In this document: piece by piece, positions 17,076 through 26,050 of the stretch
How the letters are laid out: each line of letters starts with the position of its first letter
Position numbering within the stretch: position 1 is the first letter of the stretch
Assembly (NCBI GenBank): GCA_934121925.1
Contig: CAKOVK010000005.1
Span: 7,750-71,749, forward strand
From: an uncultured Clostridia bacterium
GTDB lineage: Bacteria > Bacillota > Clostridia > TANB77 > CAG-508
DNA: 64,000 bases
Direction of reading: 5' to 3'
Notes under the pieces: model-generated
The model's input: the letters and a program-made list of their open reading frames with translations, nothing else
Told to the model about the DNA's origin: nothing
The model's database searches: none
Program-made: the position numbers and the translations under genes

Positions 17076-18336
17076 ATGATAGGTGAATATGATAAAGCAA
17101 AAAAAATACTAAATAAATATAACCAAAAACATATAATAGAATTTTTAAAATCTCCAGATGGAAGTATAAACAATGAGTTAGTAAAACAGGTCTTAAATAT
17201 AGATTTTGATGAACTTAAGGAATTATATAATAAAACTTTTGAAAGTTTATATGTCGATTTAGAAGAATTAGAACCAATTGCAGGGATTAATCCAAGAAAA
17301 CTAGCAAAAGAAACATTAGAAGAATACGAAAAAATAGGAATAGATATTATTAAAAGTAATAAATTTGCAGTTAGCACAATGGCAGGGGGACAAGGAACTA
17401 GACTTCGGTTGTGATGGACCAAAGGGAATGTACAAAATAGAATTCGAGGATGGAGGAAAATATTTATTTGAAATTATAGTAGATACTTTAAAACGTGCGA
17501 ATGATAAATACAATGTAACCATACCATGGTACATAATGACAAGCAAAGCTAATAATGAACAAACTGTAAACTTTTTAAAAGAGAAAAAATATTTTGGATA
17601 TCCAGAAGATTATGTGTTTATTTTTGAACAAGGCGAATTACCATTGCTAAATGAAGAGGGAAAACTGTTAATAGGAGAAGATAAACTTATAAAAGAAGCT
17701 TCTAATGGCAATGGAGGCATATTCAATTCTATGTTAAAAAAAGGTGCTATAAAAGATATGGAAAATAAAGGAATTGAGTGGGTTTTTATAGGATCTGTTG
17801 ATAATATATTACTAAAATGTGTAGATGTTATGCTCCTAGGAATTACTGCAAGTAGTGGAAATAAAATAGGAACTAGAACAGTATTAAAAAGAAGCCCAGA
17901 GGAAAAAGTAGGAGTTCTATGTAAGCAAAATAATAAAATAAAAGTTATAGAATATACAGAATTACCAAAAGACATAGCTGGAATTGTAGATGAAGATGGT
18001 GAATTAGTCTTTGGAGAATCTCATATAATGTGCAATCTTTTTAATATTGAAGCTATAAAAAAAGCAAGCACAAAAGAATTAAGTTACCATATAGCCTTTA
18101 AAAAATCGAATTATTTAGATAAAAATGGTAATCTAATAGAACCTGAAGAGCCAAATGCATATAAGTTTGAACAATTTATATTTGATAGCTTTAAGCTATT
18201 TGATAATATTTCTATTCTAAGAGGAAAAAGAGAAGAGGACTTTGCACCAGTAAAGAATAAAGAAGGAGAAGATAGCCCTGAAACAGCTAAAAAACTATAT
18301 GAAAACTATTGGAAAAATACGCAAATTATGATATAG
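17076..18336 (+). CDS. UTP-sugar-1-phosphate uridylyltransferase of the eukaryotic UDPGP/UAP type (needs +1 shift at CGG)
   Basis: 419-aa uridylyltransferase making UDP-GlcNAc or UDP-glucose from UTP and sugar-1-phosphate. It belongs to the UDPGP family rather than the bacterial GlmU/GalU type. The nucleotide loop MAGGQGTRLG is at 102-111; DGPKGMYKI, FGYPEDYVFIFEQGELP and VFIGSVDNILLK follow in family order. The start ATG 17076 follows AAGGAG. Zero-frame CGG 17406-17408 interrupts the loop: skipping C17406 gives the conserved G111, whereas unshifted reading stops two codons later at TGA 17412-17414. Apart from this one base the gene is complete. The choice of sugar is not certain. Confidence 0.87.
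17406..17408 (+). other. CGG +1 frameshift site 3 (uridylyltransferase, Gly111)
   Basis: Zero-frame AGA CTT CGG TTG TGA. Skipping C17406 gives CTT GGT TGT GAT GGA CCA, the LGCDGP continuation of the GGQGTRLG loop. It is the only site with GGT. Confidence 0.93.
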
Positions 18337-18471
18337 TAAAAACAAATCTGAAAAATTTCAATTTTCAGTAAATTTTCTGTGCAATGTAATTTTATACATT
18401 AGGAAAGTTGTATGACTTTCTTAATATATAAAGCAAAATTTACTTTGTAAATTTTGAAGGAGGAAAAATAA

Positions 18472-19983
18472 ATGAGTAATAGAGGTAGAAGATATGATAG
18501 CGAGCCAAAGCTGAACTATAAAAAGGTTATAGGAGTAATTGTAGCTATTGCTGTTATTATAATGATAATAATTTCTATTGTAAACATAGTAAAAACAGGA
18601 AAAAAGAAAATAGAAGTAAAAAAATATTCATATTATGTATCATATGAAAATGGAAAATTTGGAGTTATAGATAACGAAGGAAACAGTATAATAGAACCAA
18701 GCTACAATGAAATGATATCTATACCAAATAATTCAAAACCAATATTTATATGTACATATGATATAAATGAAGCTGATGGAACATATAAAACAAAAGCGAT
18801 AAATGATAAAAATGAAGAAATTTTAACAGGATACGATAAAATAGAAGCATTAGATAATTATGACTCAAAACAGAATATTTGGTATGAAGATAATGTATTA
18901 AGAGTTTGCAAAAATGGAAAATATGGATTAATAGATTTTGAAGGCAAGGAAGTTGTACCTTGTGATTATGATGAAATAACAGCCTTAAATGGAGTAAAAA
19001 GCAATATAGTAGTAAAAAAAGCAGGAAATATCGGAATAGTAAATGAAAAAGGACAAACAATAGTACCAGTACAATACAAAAATATATTTACATTAAAAGA
19101 AGGATATAAGAACGAATATATAATTGTAAATGAAAATGATCAATATGGATTAATTAATACCAGTGGAGTAGTTGTTATAGAGCCAAAATATGAAATGGTA
19201 AAATATTTAAATAGTTCTAACATATTTGCAGTAAAAGAGGCTGGAGTTTGGAAAGCAATAGATATAGGAACTGGAAGTATAGTTATAGATGGCGGATATG
19301 ATGATATAATTCAAGCAAAATCAGATAGTTTTGTAATAGTAAAAGCAGGAAAATATGGAGTTGTAAATTTAAATAAAGAAGAAGTAATAGCACCACAATA
19401 TGAAGACTTGAAATATGCATTTTCAATTTACTATATAGCTAAAAAAGATGGAAAATATGGAATAATAAATATAGAAAATGAAGAAATAAAACCATTTGAA
19501 TATTTAAATATGACATATATAGAAAGTGCAAATATAATACAAGCAGATAAAACAGAAACAGAAACGGTTATTCTAGATAGCAATTTAGGACAAAAAATAA
19601 GTGGAATAATATCAGAAGTAAATATAGAAAAAGGATATATAAAAGCCTATGTAGATAATGAATATAAATATTATAACTTTAAGTTCGAAGAGAAAAAATC
19701 TTCTGATTTATTAACAGCAAATAACTTATTCCTAAGCAAAAAAGATGGAAAATATGGTTATGTAGATAAATCAGGTACAAAAGTAATTGATTATAAATAT
19801 GAAGATGCAACAGAACAAAACTCTTGCGGCTTTGCAGCAGTAAAAGAAAATGGAGTTTGGGGAAGCATAAACAAAGCTGGAGCAATTTCAAAAGAACCAT
19901 CTGTAAACTTAGATAACAGCATATATATAGACTTTATAGGCGAGTGGCACTTAAGCGACAACGGACTATACTATGAAAAATAA
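18472..19983 (+). CDS. Membrane-anchored WG-repeat protein
   Basis: 503 aa. A basic N-terminus is followed by one membrane segment at about residues 21-42. The rest is a chain of WG (KWG/KYG) repeats: at least eight units of the form GKYGVIDxxGxxxIxPxYD, for example around residues 62-80, 143-165, 227-245, 297-313 and 420-440. Such repeats are thought to form beta-structured interaction surfaces outside the cell. AAGGAGG precedes ATG. It is followed 63 bases later by another membrane-anchored unknown, with a hairpin between them. A specific role cannot be assigned. Confidence 0.85.
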   Translation: MSNRGRRYDSEPKLNYKKVIGVIVAIAVIIMIIISIVNIVKTGKKKIEVKKYSYYVSYENGKFGVIDNEGNSIIEPSYNEMISIPNNSKPIFICTYDINEADGTYKTKAINDKNEEILTGYDKIEALDNYDSKQNIWYEDNVLRVCKNGKYGLIDFEGKEVVPCDYDEITALNGVKSNIVVKKAGNIGIVNEKGQTIVPVQYKNIFTLKEGYKNEYIIVNENDQYGLINTSGVVVIEPKYEMVKYLNSSNIFAVKEAGVWKAIDIGTGSIVIDGGYDDIIQAKSDSFVIVKAGKYGVVNLNKEEVIAPQYEDLKYAFSIYYIAKKDGKYGIINIENEEIKPFEYLNMTYIESANIIQADKTETETVILDSNLGQKISGIISEVNIEKGYIKAYVDNEYKYYNFKFEEKKSSDLLTANNLFLSKKDGKYGYVDKSGTKVIDYKYEDATEQNSCGFAAVKENGVWGSINKAGAISKEPSVNLDNSIYIDFIGEWHLSDNGLYYEK

Positions 19984-19988
19984 AAACT

Positions 19989-20024
19989 AGAGAGGGAAAA
20001 AGGGGACAGGCCCCTTTTTCCCTC
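19989..20024 (+). terminator. GC-rich hairpin, probable terminator (GGGGAC family)
   Basis: GAGGGAAAAAGGGG pairs with CCCCTTTTTCCCTC around ACAGG. It lies between the WG protein and the following gene. There is no long T tract, so it may only weaken readthrough. Confidence 0.55.
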
Positions 20025-20046
20025 AAAACAAAAGAGGAGATAGAAA

Positions 20047-21288
20047 ATGGAGCTAAAAGCGAAATACCAATATACGTACTTTATAAAACCGTTTATAATA
20101 GAAAAAAGCCAATATAGTAGATATTTATTAGATTTATTAAACAATAAAAATTGTAAATTAAAAATATTTGAGAAAGAAAAAGATTTAAATTTGTATTCGT
20201 ATTTTCTTCCAAATATAAGAGAATATTTTTTTCCTACATTTTCGTTTAACAAAAACCAAATAAGTGAATTAGAAGAAAATAAAAATGATATAAATGCAAT
20301 TATGCTTTCTAAATTGCATTGTAATATATTTGAGTATATATTAGAACAAAAAGTACAAGGCAAAGTTAATGAGGAAAATGGAATTTTCTTTAATATAGAT
20401 AAAATAGAAATTGTATGTTTGGATACAGGAATATGTTTTTTAATTATAAAAACAAATGTTGAAAACAGTGATAAATTTGCAGATATATTGAATTTTAATT
20501 ATAAATTAAAAGATATAAATACAGATTATAAACAGTTAAAAGACTATAATAATATAAAAGTGCAAACAGATACTTTTGGAAATATGGATGAATTTTCTGA
20601 GTTTATAGATAATATTACAGGAGTTAACAATTCAAGCAAGTTAAAAGATATAGACCTATATAATAAAAGATTTTTTGTTTATACATATACTTGTATTGAC
20701 CAAGAAAACTGGAACAATGAGGATGACTTTAAGAACATAGAAAATGAGTTTATAAAATATAGTAATGTACTATCAAACAACAGTACTTTAGAGTTTAACA
20801 ATAACGAATTTGAAAATTCATTTCAAACAATAAAACCATTCAAGTATGCCAAATTTGGATTTACAAAACAAAGCGCTAGCTTAATTACATCAAGTGTCAA
20901 TATTAATAACTATACTAAAATATTATTTGAATATGAGAATGAATACCTATATACTTTACTAATTTCTTTATATGAAAGAATATATCTAAAAAAACTAGAA
21001 AATAATTTCAAAGAAAAGGAATCTCTAGAAGAATTTTCTAAATTTACAGAAGAATTATGGACACATGAAATAACAAATTCTTTAACAGGAACAATGTTTT
21101 TTAATAAATGGAAAGAAGTTTTTGAATTAAGAGATATTTATAATCAAATTAAAAATAAGTATGAGGTAACATACAAGGAACTAAAGGTAGATAACAATGC
21201 TAAAACAAATAGAGTTATAGCAATGGCACTTGCAGTATCTTTAGTGCTAAATGTAATTAATTTTATTGTTTTACTAAGATTGCTGTAA
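20047..21288 (+). CDS. Unknown protein with C-terminal membrane anchor
   Basis: 413 aa, not recognised. Most of it is a soluble mixed alpha/beta domain rich in K, N, E and aromatic residues, followed by a helical stretch and one hydrophobic segment at the extreme C-terminus (about 391-412). There is no signal peptide, so the bulk should face the cytoplasm as a tail-anchored protein. The layout recalls CorA-like proteins with a large N-terminal domain, but the GMN motif is absent and only one membrane segment exists. GAGGAG precedes ATG. Confidence 0.7.
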   Translation: MELKAKYQYTYFIKPFIIEKSQYSRYLLDLLNNKNCKLKIFEKEKDLNLYSYFLPNIREYFFPTFSFNKNQISELEENKNDINAIMLSKLHCNIFEYILEQKVQGKVNEENGIFFNIDKIEIVCLDTGICFLIIKTNVENSDKFADILNFNYKLKDINTDYKQLKDYNNIKVQTDTFGNMDEFSEFIDNITGVNNSSKLKDIDLYNKRFFVYTYTCIDQENWNNEDDFKNIENEFIKYSNVLSNNSTLEFNNNEFENSFQTIKPFKYAKFGFTKQSASLITSSVNINNYTKILFEYENEYLYTLLISLYERIYLKKLENNFKEKESLEEFSKFTEELWTHEITNSLTGTMFFNKWKEVFELRDIYNQIKNKYEVTYKELKVDNNAKTNRVIAMALAVSLVLNVINFIVLLRLL

Positions 21289-21326
21289 GAAAATCCATAA
21301 AAAATTATTAAAATATAGGAGGCAAA

Positions 21327-21705
21327 ATGAAAACATTTTGTGGTACAGATATAATAGAAATAAGCAGAATAAAAGAATCCATAGAAAGGTCACGGAGATA
21401 GATTTTTAAGTATAATTTATACTCCAGCGGAAATAGAATATTGCGAAAGTAAAAAAAATGCAAAGTATTATCATTATGCAGGTAGATTTGCAGCAAAAGA
21501 GGCAATATATAAAGCTGTTTCAAGCCTTTTAGAAAATAAGTTTGATATATCTTGGCATAATGCGCAAGTAATAAATGATAAAAATGGAAATCCTCAAATA
21601 GAATTCCTAGATATTAAATTTGATAAATTAAAAAGTATTGATATATCAATATCACATTGCAAAGAATATGCAGTTGCGACAGTTGTTGCAGTAGTTAAGG
21701 AGTAA
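21327..21705 (+). CDS. acpS: Holo-[acyl-carrier-protein] synthase (needs +1 shift at CGG)
   Basis: 125-aa AcpS, which moves 4'-phosphopantetheine from CoA to acyl carrier protein. GTDIIEISRI carries the metal-binding aspartate (D8). RFAAKEAIYKA is the second metal/CoA motif, and SISHCKEYAVATV is the conserved C-terminal strand. AGGAGG precedes ATG 21327. Zero-frame CGG 21393-21395 breaks the frame at codon 23; skipping the C restores RSGDRFLSIIYTPAE, with the family glycine. Unshifted reading stops two codons on. It ends 3 bases before tatD and is cotranscribed with it. Confidence 0.88.
21393..21395 (+). other. CGG +1 frameshift site 4 (AcpS, Gly23)
   Basis: Zero-frame AGG TCA CGG AGA TAG. 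Skipping C21393 gives TCA GGA GAT AGA TTT (SGDRF). Confidence 0.92.
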
Positions 21706-21708
21706 GAA

Positions 21709-22485
21709 ATGGAACTTTTTGATTCACATGCACATTATAATGATGAAAAGTTTGCTGAAGATAGAGAAGAGCTTTTAAAAGAAATATACAATTCAGGAAT
21801 AACTAAGTTAGTAAATGCTGGATACAGCCTAGAGTCTTCTAAAAGTGCAATAGAAATAGCAAAAACACATAACTTTATATATTCGACAGTAGGAATTTCT
21901 CCAAATGACATTGATGATTATAAAAAAGAGTATTTGGAAGAGATTAAAAAACTAGCAAAAAATGAAAAGGTTGTGGCAATTGGAGAAATAGGTTTAGACT
22001 ATTATTGGAATAAAGAAAATAAAGATTTACAAAAAGAAGTATTTGTATCTCAAATAAAAATAGCAAATGAACTTAATTTACCAATAGTAATTCATACAAG
22101 AGAAGCAATATATGATACTTTAGAAATACTAAAGAATAATAATTGCAGTAAAAAAGGTGTATTTCACTGCTGTCCATTTAACGTGGATTTAGTTAGAGAG
22201 GGATTAAAATTAGGATTTTATATTTCCTTTGCAGGACCAACAACATTTAAAAATAGCAAGAATGCAGCAGAAATAATAAAAATGGTACCACTAGATAAAA
22301 TGCTTATAGAAACAGACTCACCTTACCTTAGTCCAGAGCCATTAAGAGGAAAAAGAAACGATTCTAGAAATGTAAAATATATTGCGCAAAAAATTGCAGA
22401 TGTAAAAGAAATTTCTTTAGAAGAAGTAGCAAAAATAACTTATGAAAATGCTAAAAAAATATTTGAAATAAACAAAGCAACTTAA
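21709..22485 (+). CDS. TatD family metal-dependent hydrolase/DNase
   Basis: 258-aa TatD-like TIM-barrel hydrolase. The metal-site motifs are DSHAHYND (residues 4-11), GEIGLDYYW (about 92-100), PIVIHTREA, VFHCC and ETDSPYLSPEPLRGK. The family acts on DNA/RNA 3' ends. In many Firmicutes the gene is near ksgA/rnmV; here it follows acpS. Confidence 0.92.
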   Translation: MELFDSHAHYNDEKFAEDREELLKEIYNSGITKLVNAGYSLESSKSAIEIAKTHNFIYSTVGISPNDIDDYKKEYLEEIKKLAKNEKVVAIGEIGLDYYWNKENKDLQKEVFVSQIKIANELNLPIVIHTREAIYDTLEILKNNNCSKKGVFHCCPFNVDLVREGLKLGFYISFAGPTTFKNSKNAAEIIKMVPLDKMLIETDSPYLSPEPLRGKRNDSRNVKYIAQKIADVKEISLEEVAKITYENAKKIFEINKAT

Positions 22486-22547
22486 GTCGCTTTGTTCTCG
22501 ATAATTTGAGTTTCCAAATGTAATGAGAAATTCCATAGTGTATAAAT

Positions 22548-22576
22548 AAAATCCAGTTTTAAACTGGATTTTATTT
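22548..22576. terminator. Bidirectional terminator between tatD and lemA
   Basis: AAAATCCAGTTT pairs with AAACTGGATTTT, flanked by A and T tracts. The preceding 22487-22540 contains a partial R2 repeat. Confidence 0.8.
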
Positions 22577-22584
22577 TATATAAT

Positions 22585-23136
22585 TTACTTGTTAAAGTCA
22601 ACTTTAACATTTTTTCTAGCTTCTTCGCTTTCTACTTTAAAGAATTCTTCTGCTTTGAAACCGAACATAGAAGCAATTAAGTTAGAAGGAAAAACTTCTA
22701 ATTTAGTGTTATACATTGTTACACTGTCATTATAGAACTGTCTTGAAAAAGATATTTTGTTTTCTGTGTTTTGTAATTCTTGTTGTAATTCAGAAAAGTT
22801 TTGATTAGCTTTTAATTCTGGATAATTTTCAGAAACAGCCATAATAGTTTTTAAAGCGCCTGATAATTGGTTATCAAGATTAGCTTTTTCAGCAATAGTA
22901 CCTGCATTTGCCCAAGAAGTTCTAAGTTCTGCAACTTTTGTTAACACATCATTTTCATGAGACATATAACCCTTTACTGTTTCTACTAAATTTGGAATCA
23001 AATCAAATCTTCTTTGTAATTGAACATCTATTTGGCTCCAAGAATTTTTTACTTTTTGTCTTAATCTAACTAAACTGTTATACATTGAAATTACAAAAAT
23101 CACTAATACTGCAATAATACCTAGTGCAATCCACAT
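22585..23136 (-). CDS. LemA family protein (copy 1)
   Basis: 183-aa LemA protein with one N-terminal membrane segment (residues 2-18) and a four-helix extracytoplasmic domain. WSQIDVQLQRRFDLIPNLVETVKGY and YNTKLEVFPSNLIASMFGFK are the two diagnostic blocks. The start ATG 23136 follows AGGAGGTC. The function of LemA is poorly known. A second copy lies at 62448, next to a TPM-domain gene; this one is alone. Confidence 0.93.
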   Translation of the reverse strand: MWIALGIIAVLVIFVISMYNSLVRLRQKVKNSWSQIDVQLQRRFDLIPNLVETVKGYMSHENDVLTKVAELRTSWANAGTIAEKANLDNQLSGALKTIMAVSENYPELKANQNFSELQQELQNTENKISFSRQFYNDSVTMYNTKLEVFPSNLIASMFGFKAEEFFKVESEEARKNVKVDFNK

Positions 23137-23299
23137 AATAAAGACCTCCTATTAAAATAAATTTACAATTTAATTATAGCATAGTAAAAACATCATAGCA
23201 AGAAATAATTATAATTTATATAGTTGTTTATTCTACCTTATTTATTGCTTTTTGTGTATTAATATAATATACTTAATTTATATTAAGTGGAGGTGGTTT

Positions 23300-24355
23300 A
23301 TGAGTATTGAAATGTCTGATTTTGGAAAAGACCTAAACGGAAATACTGTTAGGCTTTTCACAATAAGTAATTCAAATGGAATGGTAGCAAAAATTACAAA
23401 TTTTGGAGCTATTCTTGTTTCTTTATTTGTTCCAAATAAAGAAGGAAAGCTAGATGATGTTGTACTTGGATTTGACACTTTAGAAAAATATTTTTATAAT
23501 GATGTTTGTTATTTTGGATCGACTGTTGGTAGAAATAGTAATAGAGTAAAAAATGCAAAATTTGTCTTAAATGGAATATCTTATAAACTAGACAAAAACG
23601 AAAGAGAAAAAAATAATCTACATAGTGGATTTAAACCATATAATAGCAGACTTTGGGACTATTGTGTGGATGAAGAAAATAATTCAGTTTCTTTTAGCTT
23701 AATCAGTCCTGACATGGATCAAGGTTTTCCAGGAGAATTTGACATTATAGTAACATATAGCTTAGATAATGATAATGATTTAAAAATAAATTACAAAGGA
23801 AAATCGAATAAAGACACGATTGCAAATATGACAAACCACAGTTATTTTAACTTATCAGGATATAATAGTGGTACGATATTAAATCATGAGTTGTGTATAA
23901 ACGCAGATAAATATGTAGAGGTTGATGATGAGCTTATTCCTACAGGAGAACTAAAAGAGGTTTGTAGTACTCCTATGGATTTTAGAAAACCTACTAAAAT
24001 AGGACTTAGAATAAATGATGACTTCAAACAATTTGAATATACTGGTGGATATGACCACAGTTTTGTAATTAATAAGACTACTGATGGTATTGAAAAAATT
24101 GCAGTTTTATCAGATAATGAAAGTGGTAGAACTATGGAGGTTTATACAGATAGCATAGGAGTTCAATTGTATACAGGAAACTTTATAGAAAATAATAAAA
24201 TACTTGGTAAGGAAAATATCATTTATAAAAACCGTAGTGGGGTCTGTTTAGAAACTGGTTATTTACCAGATGCTATTAACCAAGAAAATTTTACATCACC
24301 TATATTAAAGGCTGGAGATACTTATAACACAACAACAATTTATAAATTTGTATAA
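23300..24355 (+). CDS. galM: Aldose 1-epimerase
   Basis: 351-aa galactose mutarotase that interconverts alpha and beta anomers of aldohexoses. GSTVGRNSNRVKNAKF, NNLHSGFKPYNSRLWD, MTNHSYFNLSGY (catalytic His) and GGYDHSFVIN are in family order. The catalytic glutamate is in SGVCLETGYLPDA. ATG 23300 follows GGAGGTGG and is preferred to the upstream in-frame ATG 23252. No sugar operon surrounds it. Confidence 0.93.
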   Translation: MSIEMSDFGKDLNGNTVRLFTISNSNGMVAKITNFGAILVSLFVPNKEGKLDDVVLGFDTLEKYFYNDVCYFGSTVGRNSNRVKNAKFVLNGISYKLDKNEREKNNLHSGFKPYNSRLWDYCVDEENNSVSFSLISPDMDQGFPGEFDIIVTYSLDNDNDLKINYKGKSNKDTIANMTNHSYFNLSGYNSGTILNHELCINADKYVEVDDELIPTGELKEVCSTPMDFRKPTKIGLRINDDFKQFEYTGGYDHSFVINKTTDGIEKIAVLSDNESGRTMEVYTDSIGVQLYTGNFIENNKILGKENIIYKNRSGVCLETGYLPDAINQENFTSPILKAGDTYNTTTIYKFV

Positions 24356-24386
24356 AACGAAGGGTGACTTAAAGTCGCCCTTGTTC
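24356..24386. terminator. Bidirectional terminator between galM and sortase
   Basis: AAGGGTGACTT pairs with AAGTCGCCCTT. It lies between two convergent genes. Confidence 0.65.
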
Positions 24387-24396
24387 TAAATATTAA

Positions 24397-25137
24397 CTAC
24401 ATTTCTCTTGCTTTTATTATATATCTTTGTTTATTATCGTTTGTACAAGTTATTAAGGTGACTTCCTTTTTGCCACCAGTTAATTGTGATGTACAAGCAA
24501 CGTTGTCTGGTTCAACTATATATTTATCATATACTACATAGTTTAGAGTAGTTCCGCTTAAGTCTTTTATTTGTATTATATCCCCACTAGTTAAACTAGG
24601 AACTTTACTAAAAAATTTAGAATTTTTATAATTGTGACCTACAATACATAAATTTCCGACTTGATTTGGGTTCGCTCCATGAAATTTACAAACTGATATT
24701 TTTAGCAAAGTATCTATATTATCCAAATTATCAGCTGTTAATATCGGATAATTAACGTTAATTGAAGGTATATTAATTTCACCTATTGTACAATATTCTG
24801 CTCCATCATTTGTTTTTAATACTTGCTGCTCTGGGACAACTTCAGGTTGCTCTATTTCTTCACTTTCACTCACATCAACAGCTTCATCCAATGCTTGATT
24901 TAATATTACTACTATTACATCGTCTTCTGCTGTTTCAGTAGCATTATAATTTATATTTGCTAGTAATTCTTTAGAAACTTCTTCGTTTTTATTTCTATCA
25001 TACTCTGCATATATTGCATAAGAAGATAATATGCATAACAAAAAAACAGATAAGAAAAATTCAAATCTAAATACTTTCTTTTTTCTTTTTAATTCTGGTG
25101 TTACATATAGTTTTTCAGAAATAAGAATTTGATTCAT
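24397..25137 (-). CDS. Sortase
   Basis: 246-aa membrane-anchored transpeptidase that links surface proteins to the wall. There is one membrane segment at about 25-43, then an acidic linker and the sortase barrel. The catalytic histidine is in VGHNYKNSKFF, the cysteine in VTLITCTND (TLxTC box), and the arginine in QRYIIKA. The length and motif set fit class D or a related small class. No pilin or LPXTG substrate gene is adjacent. It is probably expressed after ispH, ispG or on its own. Confidence 0.9.
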   Translation of the reverse strand: MNQILISEKLYVTPELKRKKKVFRFEFFLSVFLLCILSSYAIYAEYDRNKNEEVSKELLANINYNATETAEDDVIVVILNQALDEAVDVSESEEIEQPEVVPEQQVLKTNDGAEYCTIGEINIPSINVNYPILTADNLDNIDTLLKISVCKFHGANPNQVGNLCIVGHNYKNSKFFSKVPSLTSGDIIQIKDLSGTTLNYVVYDKYIVEPDNVACTSQLTGGKKEVTLITCTNDNKQRYIIKAREM

Positions 25138-25177
25138 TTATTATCCCTTTCTTTACATATTATACAATATTATTCTA

Positions 25178-26035
25178 TCATAAATGTTGTAGTATTTCAA
25201 CTACTGAATTTATACTTTCTTTAGGGGTAGAGGCACCTGCCATAATACCTATTTTAGCAAATTTGCTTATCTTGACTGTGTTTAATTCTTCTTTTGTTTC
25301 TATCAAAAAAGAATTTTTGCAATAGATTTTAGAAATCTCATATAACTTATTTGTATTAGAACTATGTTTTCCCCCTATTACTATCATAGCCTCAACTTCT
25401 TTAGCAATCTTTTTTGTTTCTTCTTGTCTTATCTTTGTAGCATCGCAAATAGTATTTTCCACTCTTATTTCAATGCTTTTATTTTCTAGCTCATTTTTAA
25501 TTTTTTCTATAATTATGCTGAATTTTTCTAAACTATATGTAGTCTGAACTAAAACTAAAAGTTTTTTTATATTTGATTTATAAAAAATATTTAGTTTTTC
25601 TGGTATATCATCATAGCCTTCTATTATAGATGAATTTGCTCCACAATAACTTATTGTACCAATCGTTTCTGGATGTTTCTTATGTCCAATTAAAAATACA
25701 TAATATCCATTGCTCGAATATTCTTTAGCAATTTTGTGAATTCTTAAAACCTTTGGACAAGTAAAATCAAATATATGTATTCCTAATTCATTTGCTAAGA
25801 CATATGTTTTTTGTGGCTCTCCATGAGCTCTTATTATTACATTTTCTCTCGCACTTTTAATATCATCAATTATATTTAATCCATTTTTTTCAAGGTTTGA
25901 TGTTACTTGTTTATTATGTACGAGTTCTCCTAAACAATAAATATTTCTTTTTTGATTTAACAAATCTTGTGCTTTAGTAACTGCGTTATTTACTCCAAAG
26001 CAAAATCCTGCTGTTTTTCCAATAATTATTTCCAT
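25178..26035 (-). CDS. ispH: 4-hydroxy-3-methylbut-2-enyl diphosphate reductase
   Basis: 285-aa IspH/LytB, last step of the non-mevalonate isoprenoid pathway (HMBPP to IPP/DMAPP). The three cluster cysteines are in TAGFCFGV (C12), DFTCPKV and NTICDATKIRQEE. The substrate-contact histidine motifs LVHNKQV and RAHGEPQ are present. It follows ispG with a 15-base gap, and the two Fe-S enzymes of the pathway form an operon transcribed divergently from the Fe-S assembly genes. Confidence 0.95.
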   Translation of the reverse strand: MEIIIGKTAGFCFGVNNAVTKAQDLLNQKRNIYCLGELVHNKQVTSNLEKNGLNIIDDIKSARENVIIRAHGEPQKTYVLANELGIHIFDFTCPKVLRIHKIAKEYSSNGYYVFLIGHKKHPETIGTISYCGANSSIIEGYDDIPEKLNIFYKSNIKKLLVLVQTTYSLEKFSIIIEKIKNELENKSIEIRVENTICDATKIRQEETKKIAKEVEAMIVIGGKHSSNTNKLYEISKIYCKNSFLIETKEELNTVKISKFAKIGIMAGASTPKESINSVVEILQHL

Positions 26036-26050
26036 CTTTTCACCTTTTAC

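Noticed and set aside
19000..20000. CGG triplets inside genes such as ATC GGA, AGC GGA, ACG GAA
   Set aside because: They span two codons and read correctly; they are not shift sites.
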